Source of the DNA: Pseudomonadales bacterium RIFCSPLOWO2_12_59_9
Lineage (GTDB): Bacteria > Pseudomonadota > Gammaproteobacteria > Pseudomonadales > Pseudomonadaceae
NCBI GenBank assembly: GCA_001830395.1
Contig: MHZN01000049.1
Coordinates: 1-37,115 of the forward strand
DNA length: 37,115 bases
Direction of reading: 5' to 3'
Shown here: piece after piece, positions 22,645 through 31,335 of the stretch
How the letters are laid out: each line of letters opens with the position of its first letter
Position numbering within the stretch: position 1 is the stretch's first letter
Made by a program: the position numbers and the translations under genes
Notes under the pieces: generated by a model
Told to the model about the DNA's origin: nothing
Databases searched by the model: none
Seen by the model: only the letters and a program-made list of their open reading frames with translations

Positions 22645-23304
22645 ATGAAGATAACCGCGCGCTCCTTGCGGTTGCCGGTAAACCAGCTGCAACTGGCCGC
22701 CGACCTGCACCTGCCCGCTGCGGCAGTGGGCTTGGTGGTGTTTGTGCATGGTAGCGGCAGCGGTCGCCTAAGTCCGCGTAACCAACAGGTGGCCGGCTAT
22801 TTTAATCAACGCCACTTGGCGACCCTGCTGTTTGATCTGCTGAGCGAACAAGAACAGCCATTCGACGAACTGACCCGTGCCTTGCGTTTCGACATTCCCT
22901 TGCTGAGTCAGCGCCTGATCGAGGTGCTCGATTGGCTGAGCCACGAGCCGGACTTGGCGCACTTCGCCGTTGGCCTGTTTGGTGCCAGCACCGGGGCCGC
23001 GGCGGCATTGTTTGCCGCGGCAGAACGGCCACAACTGGTCCGTGCGTTGGTCTGCCGGGGTGGGCGCTCAGACCTGGCCCAAGCCGCCGCGCCCAACGTC
23101 AGGGCGCCAGTTCTGCAGCTGGTGGGGGAGCGGGACCCCGTGGTGTTTGAACTCAACCGCCAAACCAGTCGTAGCCTGCATTGTGCGCAGCAGTTGCTGG
23201 TAATCCCGAATGCCACGCACTTGTTTGAGGAGCCGGGGGCACTCGAAGCGGTGGCCCGCTACTCGGCCGACTGGTTTTGCCAATACCTTGGCGTTGCCGC
23301 TTAG
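22645..23304 (+). CDS. Alpha/beta hydrolase (dienelactone hydrolase-like)
   Basis: LVVFVHGSGSGRLSPRNQQVAGYFNQRHLATLLFDLL...FAVGLFGASTGAAAALFAAAERP...VLQLVGERDPVVFELNRQ...PNATHLFEEPGALE: HGSGSG, GASTGAA nucleophile elbow, D and H positions. Confidence 0.85.
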   Translation: MKITARSLRLPVNQLQLAADLHLPAAAVGLVVFVHGSGSGRLSPRNQQVAGYFNQRHLATLLFDLLSEQEQPFDELTRALRFDIPLLSQRLIEVLDWLSHEPDLAHFAVGLFGASTGAAAALFAAAERPQLVRALVCRGGRSDLAQAAAPNVRAPVLQLVGERDPVVFELNRQTSRSLHCAQQLLVIPNATHLFEEPGALEAVARYSADWFCQYLGVAA

Positions 23305-23870
23305 TTACCGCTGGGGCCGCGGCGCAAAAGATCAATGCGAAAGTCCGCTTCATAGGGCGGCACGTTGCATTCAATGACATCGCTGCCTGCGATTTGCAGG
23401 CGCAGACCAATAATGTCGGCATGGACAGGTTGCTGGCTGATACAGCGATCGACCAACACGGCCGTACGGATTTCACGGGCACCAAGCCGCGCCAGATATG
23501 CGCAGGTACGCAGCAGCGAGTGGCCCTGATAGAGCACGTCATCCACCACCAGCAAGGCTGTGTTTTGCAGATCAAGGGCGGCAAGTTCAGGGCTTTCGGT
23601 CAGCGCTGTTTCAGCGTGCAACAGCGTCAGGTCATCGGCATAACGCTTGACCTTGAGTGGGTAGATCGGCAACGCGGCTTGGCCGCTTTGGAGCATTATT
23701 TGTTGTTGCAGCATGCGCGCCAGCGGCTCACCCCGGCGCAGCATCGCCACCAATACGCTACGCCCGCCAGGCAGCAGGCTAATGGCCTGACTCGCCATGC
23801 GCGCTATTACTGGCTCCAGTTCCGCCGAACAATAAAGGCAGAGGCGCTGGCTTGGAGCTGTTGCCTGCAT
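23301..23870 (-). CDS. PyrR-like phosphoribosyltransferase domain protein
   Basis: VLVAMLRRGEPLARMLQQQI...NTALLVVDDVLYQGHSLLRTCAYLARLGAREIRTAVLVDR; PRTase-like loop. Start at Met 23870 has an appropriately spaced GGAGG. Confidence 0.72.
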   Translation of the reverse strand: MQATAPSQRLCLYCSAELEPVIARMASQAISLLPGGRSVLVAMLRRGEPLARMLQQQIMLQSGQAALPIYPLKVKRYADDLTLLHAETALTESPELAALDLQNTALLVVDDVLYQGHSLLRTCAYLARLGAREIRTAVLVDRCISQQPVHADIIGLRLQIAGSDVIECNVPPYEADFRIDLLRRGPSGN

Positions 23871-25067
23871 GCAGACCTCCAGAACGAAGTAAGCGGGCGC
23901 AACATTCGACACTGCACGATCTTGAGGGGCTAAATCAAAGCGTGCCAATCAGAGTTAAAGCCTAGCGCACTCAATCGAACATTTTTGCTAAAACTCCTGG
24001 GTTGACCGACCAGAGGGTATTTTCACTGTCGCTGAAAACGCATGACCTGCCTGCATTCGGTCGGGCCGACCGAGGAACGAGGCGGTACGGCTGGCGGCGC
24101 AGTAGCCGATCGCCATTTGACGGTTATCAACTAGGGCAAGCCAGGACTGCTTTGGTAGGATCAAATGCTTCGCATAATGTATATTATGTTAAATAGCTTA
24201 TGCAAGGCACAACCCCTCTCTGAAAATGCACGCCGCGTCTATGCTTATGTGAGAGTCGGGATTTAAAGATACTCCTGACCTCTGAGGGGTTTCCTTCTCT
24301 CTAGTTCGGGCATCTGAGGCATCCTTGGCTGCTGTCCTCGCGCAGCGTGTTACAGGAATAGATGAGACTAGCCTCCGCATATATAAATTCTAACTATCTG
24401 ATATGGCTCGTTTTTCAGAGTGGAAGATCTGTCGCAAGCTGTTGTGAAATTAGTAGATCGATCCGGTAAACGATTGAGGGGATTATTTGCTGTAACACAA
24501 GCTGGACGCGGCTTTCAGGAGGGTTGAACGTATTTTGGATACTCCATTAAGCAATTGGATTTCGGTGAATTGGAGATACTCCAACTGGGCACCTTCGGTT
24601 TACGAGTCAAATGTAGCGAAAAACTAATGATTTCACCGTCATTTTGCGAGTGAAACTACCTGTGGTGTCCAAAAATTGGGAGACTTCGAACGACAGGCTT
24701 TTCGGAGAATGCTAAAGCAGTAGGCTTATGGCGATCGCCAAAATAAAGGAGACTCGGTAAGGCGGAGTATCATTTTCGTTAAAAAAGAGACTTCTTCTCA
24801 GAAAGGCTTACGGCTTCCCATAGGAGATATTTGAAAGGGTTCGTCATTGAGTCTTTTCGATCAGGCTCCAAGCCGCCGGCAGAGTTAAAGCCATCTGCGC
24901 TTTGGCAGAAAATCACGACAAGCGCTCTCCCCCTTAACCTCGGCCGTTAATTTAGTCTGCTCGCCTGTCATGCCACTTGCGAATGCGGGTCGACGAACGC
25001 CCAGGCACGCCGCCAAGCTTTCCATGCGCTGAAATTCCAGCCAAGACCACCCTCGGCGATAGGCGCG

Positions 25068-25259
25068 TTAATCATTTCTGCCCAGCCCGAAAAGCCACGC
25101 AGCGCGCGATAGCAACACTGCTTGGCCTTCCAGGAGTACCCGAAGGACTGTCGCCATATACGCCATCCATAGCGCCTTGTTCGATTTGACACCAAGCTGG
25201 AAAAGCATCTCATAACGAGCGTCCACTACTAGCGGGGACTGATCCAAATACCTACCCAT
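25068..25259 (-). other. Short ORF translationally coupled to the TOPRIM-like gene; possibly the frameshifted start of a further operon gene
   Basis: ATG at 25259 overlaps the stop of the preceding gene by 8 nt (ATGGGTAG); MGRYLDQSPLVVDARYEMLFQLGVKSNKALWMAYMATVLRVLLEGQAVLL...; an overlapping second frame (24968-25213) continues with AEMINAPIAEGGLGWNFSAWKAWRRAWAFVDPHSQVA. Confidence 0.35.
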
Positions 25260-26018
25260 GAACCCACACCCTCAACCCCTTCCACATCATCGACTCTTGC
25301 GAAAACCCCGCCTTGTGCGTCTTGATAATATTGGCCAATGGATGCCCTCCGGCAAGCAGTGACGGCATCAGGTGCTGTTGCTTAATGTGGTCCTGCGGCT
25401 TATCAAGGCCGGCATCAGCGAGCGCCTGAAAGGCCTCCAGCTCGCATGACAATATCCCGCAGCAATTGTGGGCGCCCCAAGGCTGTTGGCCAAGCCCTGC
25501 GGGTCGGTGTCCGGGAAGTAGATGACCTTTGGGATGAGCTTGGCTAATGCCGTCACCGGTGCCGGTGAGAATTGGGGTGAGCCCCGGAACACGAACGGCA
25601 CGCCGACAAGCTCAACGGGCACGCAGTAGTTATGCGCTTGCAGCATCACCTCAAGGTTCTCGACAGCAATGATGCAGGCCAAGCCCTCTAATAGGCTTGC
25701 AGGCATGGCCATAGCGCAGCCAGGCATGATCTGTTGCTGCCGATCGCCGATCGTAAGCACGCCACTGGGAGCTGCCACCAGAACCATGCTCTTGGCAACA
25801 GCCTCACCCGACAGCTTTTCGTTCCGTGTCTTGCTGGCCAGCTCGCTTCGCGATCCCACTACCTTGGCCCCTTCAATAAAAGGGTCCCAGCCTGAATGCT
25901 TTTTCAGTAGCCCTCGCAAGGCTTTGCGATCGTCAGCGTCGAGCAGCAGGATGCGGCCAAAAGCCCGGCCAACGCCGTGAGCGTGATGGATCTTCGACCA
26001 GGCATCACCTAGCACCAC
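25252..26018 (-). pseudogene. TOPRIM-like protein resembling the Wadjet JetD nuclease domain (DUF7281/DUF2220-like), frameshifted
   Basis: Frame 1 (25368-26018): LEGLACIIAVENLEVMLQAHNYCVPVELVGVPFVFRGSP...ALAKLIPKVIYFPDTDPQGLANSLGAPTIAAG; then near 25440-25455 the plausible continuation moves to another frame (SCELEAFQALADAGLDKPQDHIKQQHLMPSLLAGGHPLANIIKTHKAGFSQESMMWKGLRVWVHG). E...DxD arrangement is TOPRIM-like. Confidence 0.6.
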
Positions 26019-26029
26019 TTCTGTGGCAC

Positions 26030-27433
26030 CTAAACGGATAGCCTTACCCTAGAGTTTTCCTCGATCAATTTCGAGCGCAAAGCTTCTTCAGCAGACAGTT
26101 CTGCCGTGTGCGAAACCGTGGCCTGCTGGATTGCTTTAGCGGCCTGAGCGTTATGGTCGTCAAGGCACTTCTGCGCCTCTCGCGCTTTAATCTGTGATTC
26201 CGCTCTTCGCCTTTCACGACGCTCGGTGATCGAGTCCTTTACGCCCTCCTTCATACTGGCGAAGCGTGACTGAATATCCGTCCCCTGGATTGTCAGAGTC
26301 TGCAACTGTGTCTTTTTCGATGCCAGCTCCTCTTGCAAACCCGGAAGTGTCTTGATCTCAATAAGCGTCCCGGCAAGGCCAGCAGCATAACTATCGCGTT
26401 GCTTTTCTATCTGCTGGACACGTTCAAAAAGCTGCTGCGCCTCAGCCACAGCGGAGCCAAGCCGATTTTGAATTTCCATCTGTTTCTGGTTCGATTTCTC
26501 TTTAGCAGCAACTTCCTGCTCCCGAGCTTCCGTCATAGCATCAGAGACCTTTTTAAGCTCCGCAGAAAGTTCGGCAGTTTTTCTTGTGGCCACAGACTTT
26601 AATCGGCCTTGCTGCAATTCGTTACCCAGCAGAATGTTACGCATCTGCGAGAGTTGAAGTATCTTGGGCTTGGTTTCGCGCTCCATAACCAAAAAACTGG
26701 CTCGGCTATTGATGGCACCTGCAAAGGCGTGCGCATCAACGCCCGACAGGTCAATGTCGCTACGCATTACCTCTTGCTGGAGGATCTCGCCTACAGCGGC
26801 CTCCATTGAATTGAAGGTGCCTTTGGACTCAAGGAGCGAGAACATCAAATTGTCGATGCCCGCAAAGTGATGCTTTGGCGGGGCCAGGGAATAAGAGCGC
26901 CGATACAGCGTGATCATCTTTTTACGACTGACATCCTCTACGCCATCAAGGTCGCCTGAGCCTGTGTTGTATTGAATGATCTTCCGGTAATGCAGGGTCA
27001 ACAGCTCTGGCGTGCAGTCAATGCCCATGGCAGCCACGTGCCGTTGCACGTCTTTTGGTAGCACCAGCTCACCTGACTGCTGGTCTTTGTAAAGCAGCTC
27101 GGGCCTCCATCCGGAGGACAGCAGCTGATACGCATAACCCGAAGATGAGCGGTGCAGAATCGCGGTTCGCAACTCATTTTCGTGATTGAGGTATTCGTAG
27201 ACGATGTAGCTGGAAGCGTTCGGCAGATAGTGGTCGGCAAACCTCACGGTGTTCACCCCGCCTTTCACCATGCGACCAGCTGAAGCACCGAAGAAGAGCG
27301 GGATCAACTTCAAGAACGTGGACTTGCCAATGCCGTTCGTACCGGTCAGGCAGGTGTTTTCATCGACCTTCACCTCGACCAGAGCACCCTGGCATAGAGA
27401 GTCGATCAGTACGACGCGGAGCAGTTTGGCCAC
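26030..27433 (-). pseudogene. SMC-like P-loop ATPase, N-terminal head and coiled coil only (probably truncated)
   Basis: GTG start at 27433: MAKLLRVVLIDSLCQGALVEVKVDENTCLTGTNGIGKSTFLKLIPLFFGASAGRMVKGGVNTVRFADHYLPNASSYIVYEY...; Walker A GTNGIGKST, then long Glu/Lys/Gln-rich coiled coil; no C-terminal ABC signature or Walker B before the stop. Confidence 0.75.
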
Positions 27434-27460
27434 AAAAAGAGTCCTCGATTGCGCAGAAGT

Positions 27461-27563
27461 GTGGATAATCGTTGTTGCCGACGCATTACCCATTGCATGG
27501 TCAAATCATATTGATCGCACTACACAATCATATACGCACATCGGCAACTGAGGATTTATCCAG
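27461..27563. promoter_or_regulatory. Imperfect inverted repeat in the divergent WYL/SMC intergenic region; candidate operators
   Basis: Left arm TGGATAATCGTTGTTGCCGACG (27462-27483); right arm (27539-27562), reverse complement TGGATAAATCCTCAGTTGCCGATG. Shared TGGATAA and GTTGCCGA blocks, one arm upstream of each divergent gene. Confidence 0.5.
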
Positions 27564-28450
27564 TGTCTGAATCGATCACCTTGAGCGAGCTACCCCGCAA
27601 GCAGCGAGACCGACTGGCTTTCATTGAAATGCAGGCGTGGTTTTGCGGTGACGTGTCCCGTCAAAACGTGGTTTCTCGCTTTGCCGTAAAGACGGCGGCG
27701 GCAACCCGAGACCTCGCGCTGTATCGGTGCTTGGCACCGCAGAATCTGGCGTTCAATGACAATAGAAAGTGCTATCACCCAACGACTGGCTTCACGCCGC
27801 TGTTCGACTTCAACACAGAGCGTGTTTCGACCTGGCTAAGCCACGGCTTTGGCGATGAAGAGCCGCTGGCATGGAATACCGGGATTGAGTGCTCGATCAC
27901 CGAGCAGTTATCACGACCAAAGCTGAACCACTTGGCTGCAATCTGCCGAGCGATTAAGCAAGAGCAGCCCGCTGAGATTGAGTACCAATCACTGAACGGC
28001 AAGAGCACTCGGGTGATCGTTCCTTTTGCACTGCATAACAACGCACAGCGCTGGCATGTCCGGGCCTTTGATCGCAAGGCGAACGAGTTTCGTGACTTTG
28101 TGCTGACCCGTATTACCTCGGTGACACCGGCTGGCGATGCCGCCGCCCACGAGAAATCGGGCGAGGATGATCAATGGAACAGGAAGGTTGAACTCGAACT
28201 GGTTCCTCACCCAAATCTTGAGCGCCCAGAGCCGGTAATTTTGGATTACGACTTCGATGACACCTTGGTTAAAAAGGTCAAAGTGCGCGCGGCTGTAGCG
28301 GGTTATGCGCTACGCCAGTGGGGCGTGGATTGCTCCGAAAGCCACACGCTAAACCCGAGAGAGCACCAGCTATGGTTGCGCAACAGGGCTGTGCTTTACG
28401 GCGTACCCAACCTCAAGCTGGCGCACGGATATGAAGATGCAACCGAATAG
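27563..28450 (+). CDS. WYL-domain transcriptional regulator (BrxR/CapW-like)
   Basis: GTG start; SELPRKQRDRLAFIEMQAWFCGDVSRQNVVSRFAVKTAAATRDLALYRCLAPQNLAFNDNRKCYHPTTGFTPLF (winged HTH) ... AAICRAIKQEQPAEIEYQSLNGKSTRVIVPFALHNNAQRWHVRAFDRKANEFRDFVLTRI (WYL core). Confidence 0.85.
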   Translation: MSESITLSELPRKQRDRLAFIEMQAWFCGDVSRQNVVSRFAVKTAAATRDLALYRCLAPQNLAFNDNRKCYHPTTGFTPLFDFNTERVSTWLSHGFGDEEPLAWNTGIECSITEQLSRPKLNHLAAICRAIKQEQPAEIEYQSLNGKSTRVIVPFALHNNAQRWHVRAFDRKANEFRDFVLTRITSVTPAGDAAAHEKSGEDDQWNRKVELELVPHPNLERPEPVILDYDFDDTLVKKVKVRAAVAGYALRQWGVDCSESHTLNPREHQLWLRNRAVLYGVPNLKLAHGYEDATE

Positions 28451-28462
28451 CCGCCGCAACCT

Positions 28463-28627
28463 ATGCAGCTGAGTCGGAAACTCGCAAAAACTTGCTGCTA
28501 CGACCTGCTGGGTGACGAGGGTTACGCAGCATTCCGGCAAGAACTAGCTGACCGCCCGGAAGTCGTTAATCTAATCGAGGGACGGGCGGCATCCGTAAGC
28601 TTCGCGCCGCCGCTAGGGGCACTCTGA
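28463..28627 (+). other. 54-aa ORF immediately downstream of the WYL gene, possible gene-start remnant
   Basis: MQLSRKLAKTCCYDLLGDEGYAAFRQELADRPEVVNLIEGRAASVSFAPPLGAL; starts 12 bp after the WYL stop; below the length threshold of the ORF track. Confidence 0.3.
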
Positions 28628-28970
28628 AAAAGACTTCCTGATTTTGGAAGCCATACTCCACCGGCTGAATTCTCCGATGAAGAAAATTACCAAAGAGCGC
28701 CTCGTTCGCCTTCGATATAAGCGCCGGCCGGCCCTCGCGAGGCCGGGCTTGAACCGTGCTCCATTCTGGTCTGAGCTCCACTTCCATCATCGATACGTCG
28801 TGCGAATGGTCGCCCTCCTGATGATGCAGATAGCCACCAAGCAATGGATGAGCTAGCCGCTCAAGCCCAAGAGCTGCAGATGGGATACGAGTAAAATCTT
28901 CGCAATCCATGGTGGCTGTGCATTACACCTATTTCAACCTATTGCTTGTCCTGATGATTAGTTTACGAAT

Positions 28971-29558
28971 TCAGTTCGGGCGTGGTGTTTCTAGTACGCC
29001 AAGTAAGACACTTAGGAGAGACTGCCCTAACCCACGGTCAAGTAATCGAGCAGACATTCCAAACGCTTCTGGGCCTTCAAGGTCAGCCTTCTTGCTGTCA
29101 CCTACGAACAGAACATCCCGCGGGCGACATGACATACGCTTACACACATCAAAATAGATTTCAGGATCAGGTTTAGCTGCGCCCACCTCGCAGCTAAAAA
29201 TATACTCGTCGACTGTGGGCAAAATAGTTCGTACCGCGGCACAGTACTCAAACGCCAAATTACTGCAGACCGCAACTCTATATCCGGCACCTTTTAGCTG
29301 AGCCAGAGTTGGCGCGACATCTGGATAGAGAGTCAGCCCATCAATTTCTTGCTGGATTTCTCTGCGAAGGATCGGCACCAAATAGCCAACTCCGAGCTCC
29401 TCTGCGAAAACATCAATTGCGACATTACGCGTGAGGATTGGCATGCGAGTTGGTTTCTCACCACTCCCGAGGCCAATTAGTCGACTGTATGGATTTGCAC
29501 GCCTCCGAGCCTTTGGGATCAGGGTGCCGAAAGCATCAAAAACGACTACGGATACCAT
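28971..29558 (-). CDS. HAD family hydrolase
   Basis: MVSVVVFDAFGTLIPKARR (DxFGT motif I), VAVCSNLAFEY (motif II), GAAKPDPEIYFDVCKRM (K motif III), VLFVGDSKKADLEGPEAFGM (motif IV). Confidence 0.88.
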   Translation of the reverse strand: MVSVVVFDAFGTLIPKARRRANPYSRLIGLGSGEKPTRMPILTRNVAIDVFAEELGVGYLVPILRREIQQEIDGLTLYPDVAPTLAQLKGAGYRVAVCSNLAFEYCAAVRTILPTVDEYIFSCEVGAAKPDPEIYFDVCKRMSCRPRDVLFVGDSKKADLEGPEAFGMSARLLDRGLGQSLLSVLLGVLETPRPN

Positions 29559-29801
29559 GCTTACTCTCGGCTCTGACGATTAGCAGTGCGCACCGCCGCA
29601 CATTGAAAACTGGTCGATCCAATTTGAATCTCACAAAAAGGAAAGACCCGATAAACCTGCATCCAAGCAATGGAAAAGGCTCCGGAAGCAGTCACAGTAG
29701 ACCCTCACTTGGAATTTCCGCCTTACTCGGCCAATGCATCAAGCCTAGTCATCTACTCAATGCGGCGAGTGTTGGCGCAATTGGTAGTCCCATGTGCTAG
29801 A

Positions 29802-30095
29802 TCAGGTTCTGATTTCACTATCTTCCGCAATCAGTTTCTGAATACGACCAGTTTCATCCAGCCTGGCGGTAATGAGCAGGTTATATGGAATGGTTCCGCC
29901 TATCCTGCGGATGTATTCCTCTTTTTCAGCGAGCATGTTCACCTCGCTTGCAGAGGGATAATGACGCAGAGCGCGCGTGGCCTGGCGTTTTATCTCATCG
30001 CTGACCTCGCTGCTGGTAGTCAGGCTGTTGAGGAATTGGCGCACTTCCATGAGTGCGGCAGTGCGTTCGATCGGCATAGTCACGGCTGCCTCCAT
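29802..30095 (-). CDS. BPSL0761-family-like small protein
   Basis: MPIERTAALMEVRQFLNSLTTSSEVSDEIKRQATRALRHYPSASEVNMLAEK: resembles the TMPxERTRAvxxxREFLxxL...LLRHYPTxxDM pattern of accessory-genome BPSL0761 proteins. Confidence 0.65.
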   Translation of the reverse strand: MEAAVTMPIERTAALMEVRQFLNSLTTSSEVSDEIKRQATRALRHYPSASEVNMLAEKEEYIRRIGGTIPYNLLITARLDETGRIQKLIAEDSEIRT

Positions 30096-30202
30096 TAAAT
30101 CGCTCCGGGTTTCGTAGACATCTCCAGGCCTAAGCCGGAGCGTAGTCGTTTATGGTTCCGCCTCTAGGACATTGTTCAGACGCATTTAGCTCCGCGGCGT
30201 GA

Positions 30203-31066
30203 TCAAGCCCCGTCATTACTGAGTAGAAGCTGCCAATCTCGTGAGACAAGTGTTTCGCATGCCTGAGGAGCACCACCAAAGCAGCGCTCTGAAACTGCGT
30301 CCATCACAGCTGCAGTGCGATAACTGATTGCCACGCCATCCTGGTTTACCAAGGTGCCGCCTGAAGCGCGTAACAAGGCGTGCCCGGCAACAACGTCATG
30401 CGCAGAAACCGGGTACAAGGACACTGCACATATGCCGTCGCCGGCGGCGACTCGGGCTAAACGATAAGCGATGCTGGGCATTGCAACGAAACGCCCAGGG
30501 GCACAAAGCTCTGCATTAAGCAGAGACTTTTTCACAGCAGCGGCGCTAACCATTACGTGATCGGAATCAGTCAGTTTTCGGTCCGTCAGATCCAAGTTTA
30601 CTGGCAGGCCGTTACGCAGTAATTCAGGCAATCCTTCAGCCCACGCAATGCAGTCAGCTCCGCGCGCCTCGGTAACAGGTGCATAAACAACACCGAGTAC
30701 AGGAATGCTGTTGCGCAGCAAGCCTACAGACACGGCAGACCCTTTCAAGCCTCTAAGAAAGTCGGAGGTTCCATCATTTGGATCGACAACCCAGCAGTAG
30801 GCGTGGCCCGATAGTATGTGGCCGGTTTCTTCGCCCCAAAAATCACACGGCAATAGCGTCAAAAGTCGCTGACGCAAAATAAGCTCGATCTCAACATCAA
30901 CGTCCGCTTTGTCGCCTTGACCACGAGGGCCACCTGCACGCGCCCACTCCGCTTCGATCAGCTTTCCAGCAGACTCGACTACATCCATAACCTGGATCAA
31001 CAGTTGCGGAAGGATAACGTCACCCATCTGAGTCGACCGGCTGTCCCTACTTGTCTGCTTACTCAC
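30203..31066 (-). CDS. Inositol monophosphatase / 3'(2'),5'-bisphosphate nucleotidase-like protein
   Basis: FWGEETGHILSGHAYCWVVDPNDGTSDFLRGLKGSAVSVGLLRNSIPVLGVVYAP (EE and DPxDGT metal-binding motif); C-terminal SAHDVVAGHALLRASGGTLVNQDG. Confidence 0.85.
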   Translation of the reverse strand: MSKQTSRDSRSTQMGDVILPQLLIQVMDVVESAGKLIEAEWARAGGPRGQGDKADVDVEIELILRQRLLTLLPCDFWGEETGHILSGHAYCWVVDPNDGTSDFLRGLKGSAVSVGLLRNSIPVLGVVYAPVTEARGADCIAWAEGLPELLRNGLPVNLDLTDRKLTDSDHVMVSAAAVKKSLLNAELCAPGRFVAMPSIAYRLARVAAGDGICAVSLYPVSAHDVVAGHALLRASGGTLVNQDGVAISYRTAAVMDAVSERCFGGAPQACETLVSRDWQLLLSNDGA

Positions 31067-31271
31067 GGTCCCATTGCTCGACTAACTCATCAATGCGATT
31101 GGGAATGCGCGGGATTTTTGAAATGACAAGGACCCGAGTAGTACCTATGAACTCCTCAACCAGGTAAACCGTGTCACCGACATCCCCCCCCATTTCCTGC
31201 AAAACCTCATCCGGTATTCGGATGCCGCCATCACCATCCCAGTCCTCAATCGTAATCGGCTGGTTGTACAT
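31059..31271 (-). CDS. AbrB/MazE/SpoVT-like DNA-binding protein (antitoxin-like)
   Basis: MYNQPITIEDWDGDGGIRIPDEVLQEMGGDVGDTVYLVEEFIGTTRVLVISKIPRIPNRIDELVEQWDRE: swapped-hairpin AbrB pattern; 8-nt overlap with the IMPase-like gene. Confidence 0.75.
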   Translation of the reverse strand: MYNQPITIEDWDGDGGIRIPDEVLQEMGGDVGDTVYLVEEFIGTTRVLVISKIPRIPNRIDELVEQWDRE

Positions 31272-31335
31272 GCTGTCCTCACTCCACCTGAAAAATGATG
31301 TGCGCTCACGCTTATAAGCGCTGTCGATACCACAT

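Noticed and set aside
24041-24200. Possible acetyltransferase-like minus-strand fragment (SWLALVDNRQMAIGYCAAS)
   Set aside because: Too short and no supporting motif or start.
28566-28910. Minus-strand 114-aa ORF and the opposing 70-aa ORF
   Set aside because: Neither shows a recognisable family; cannot choose between them, so not called.
29670-30098. Plus-strand ORF 142 aa
   Set aside because: Antisense to the BPSL0761-like gene, which has the better family match.
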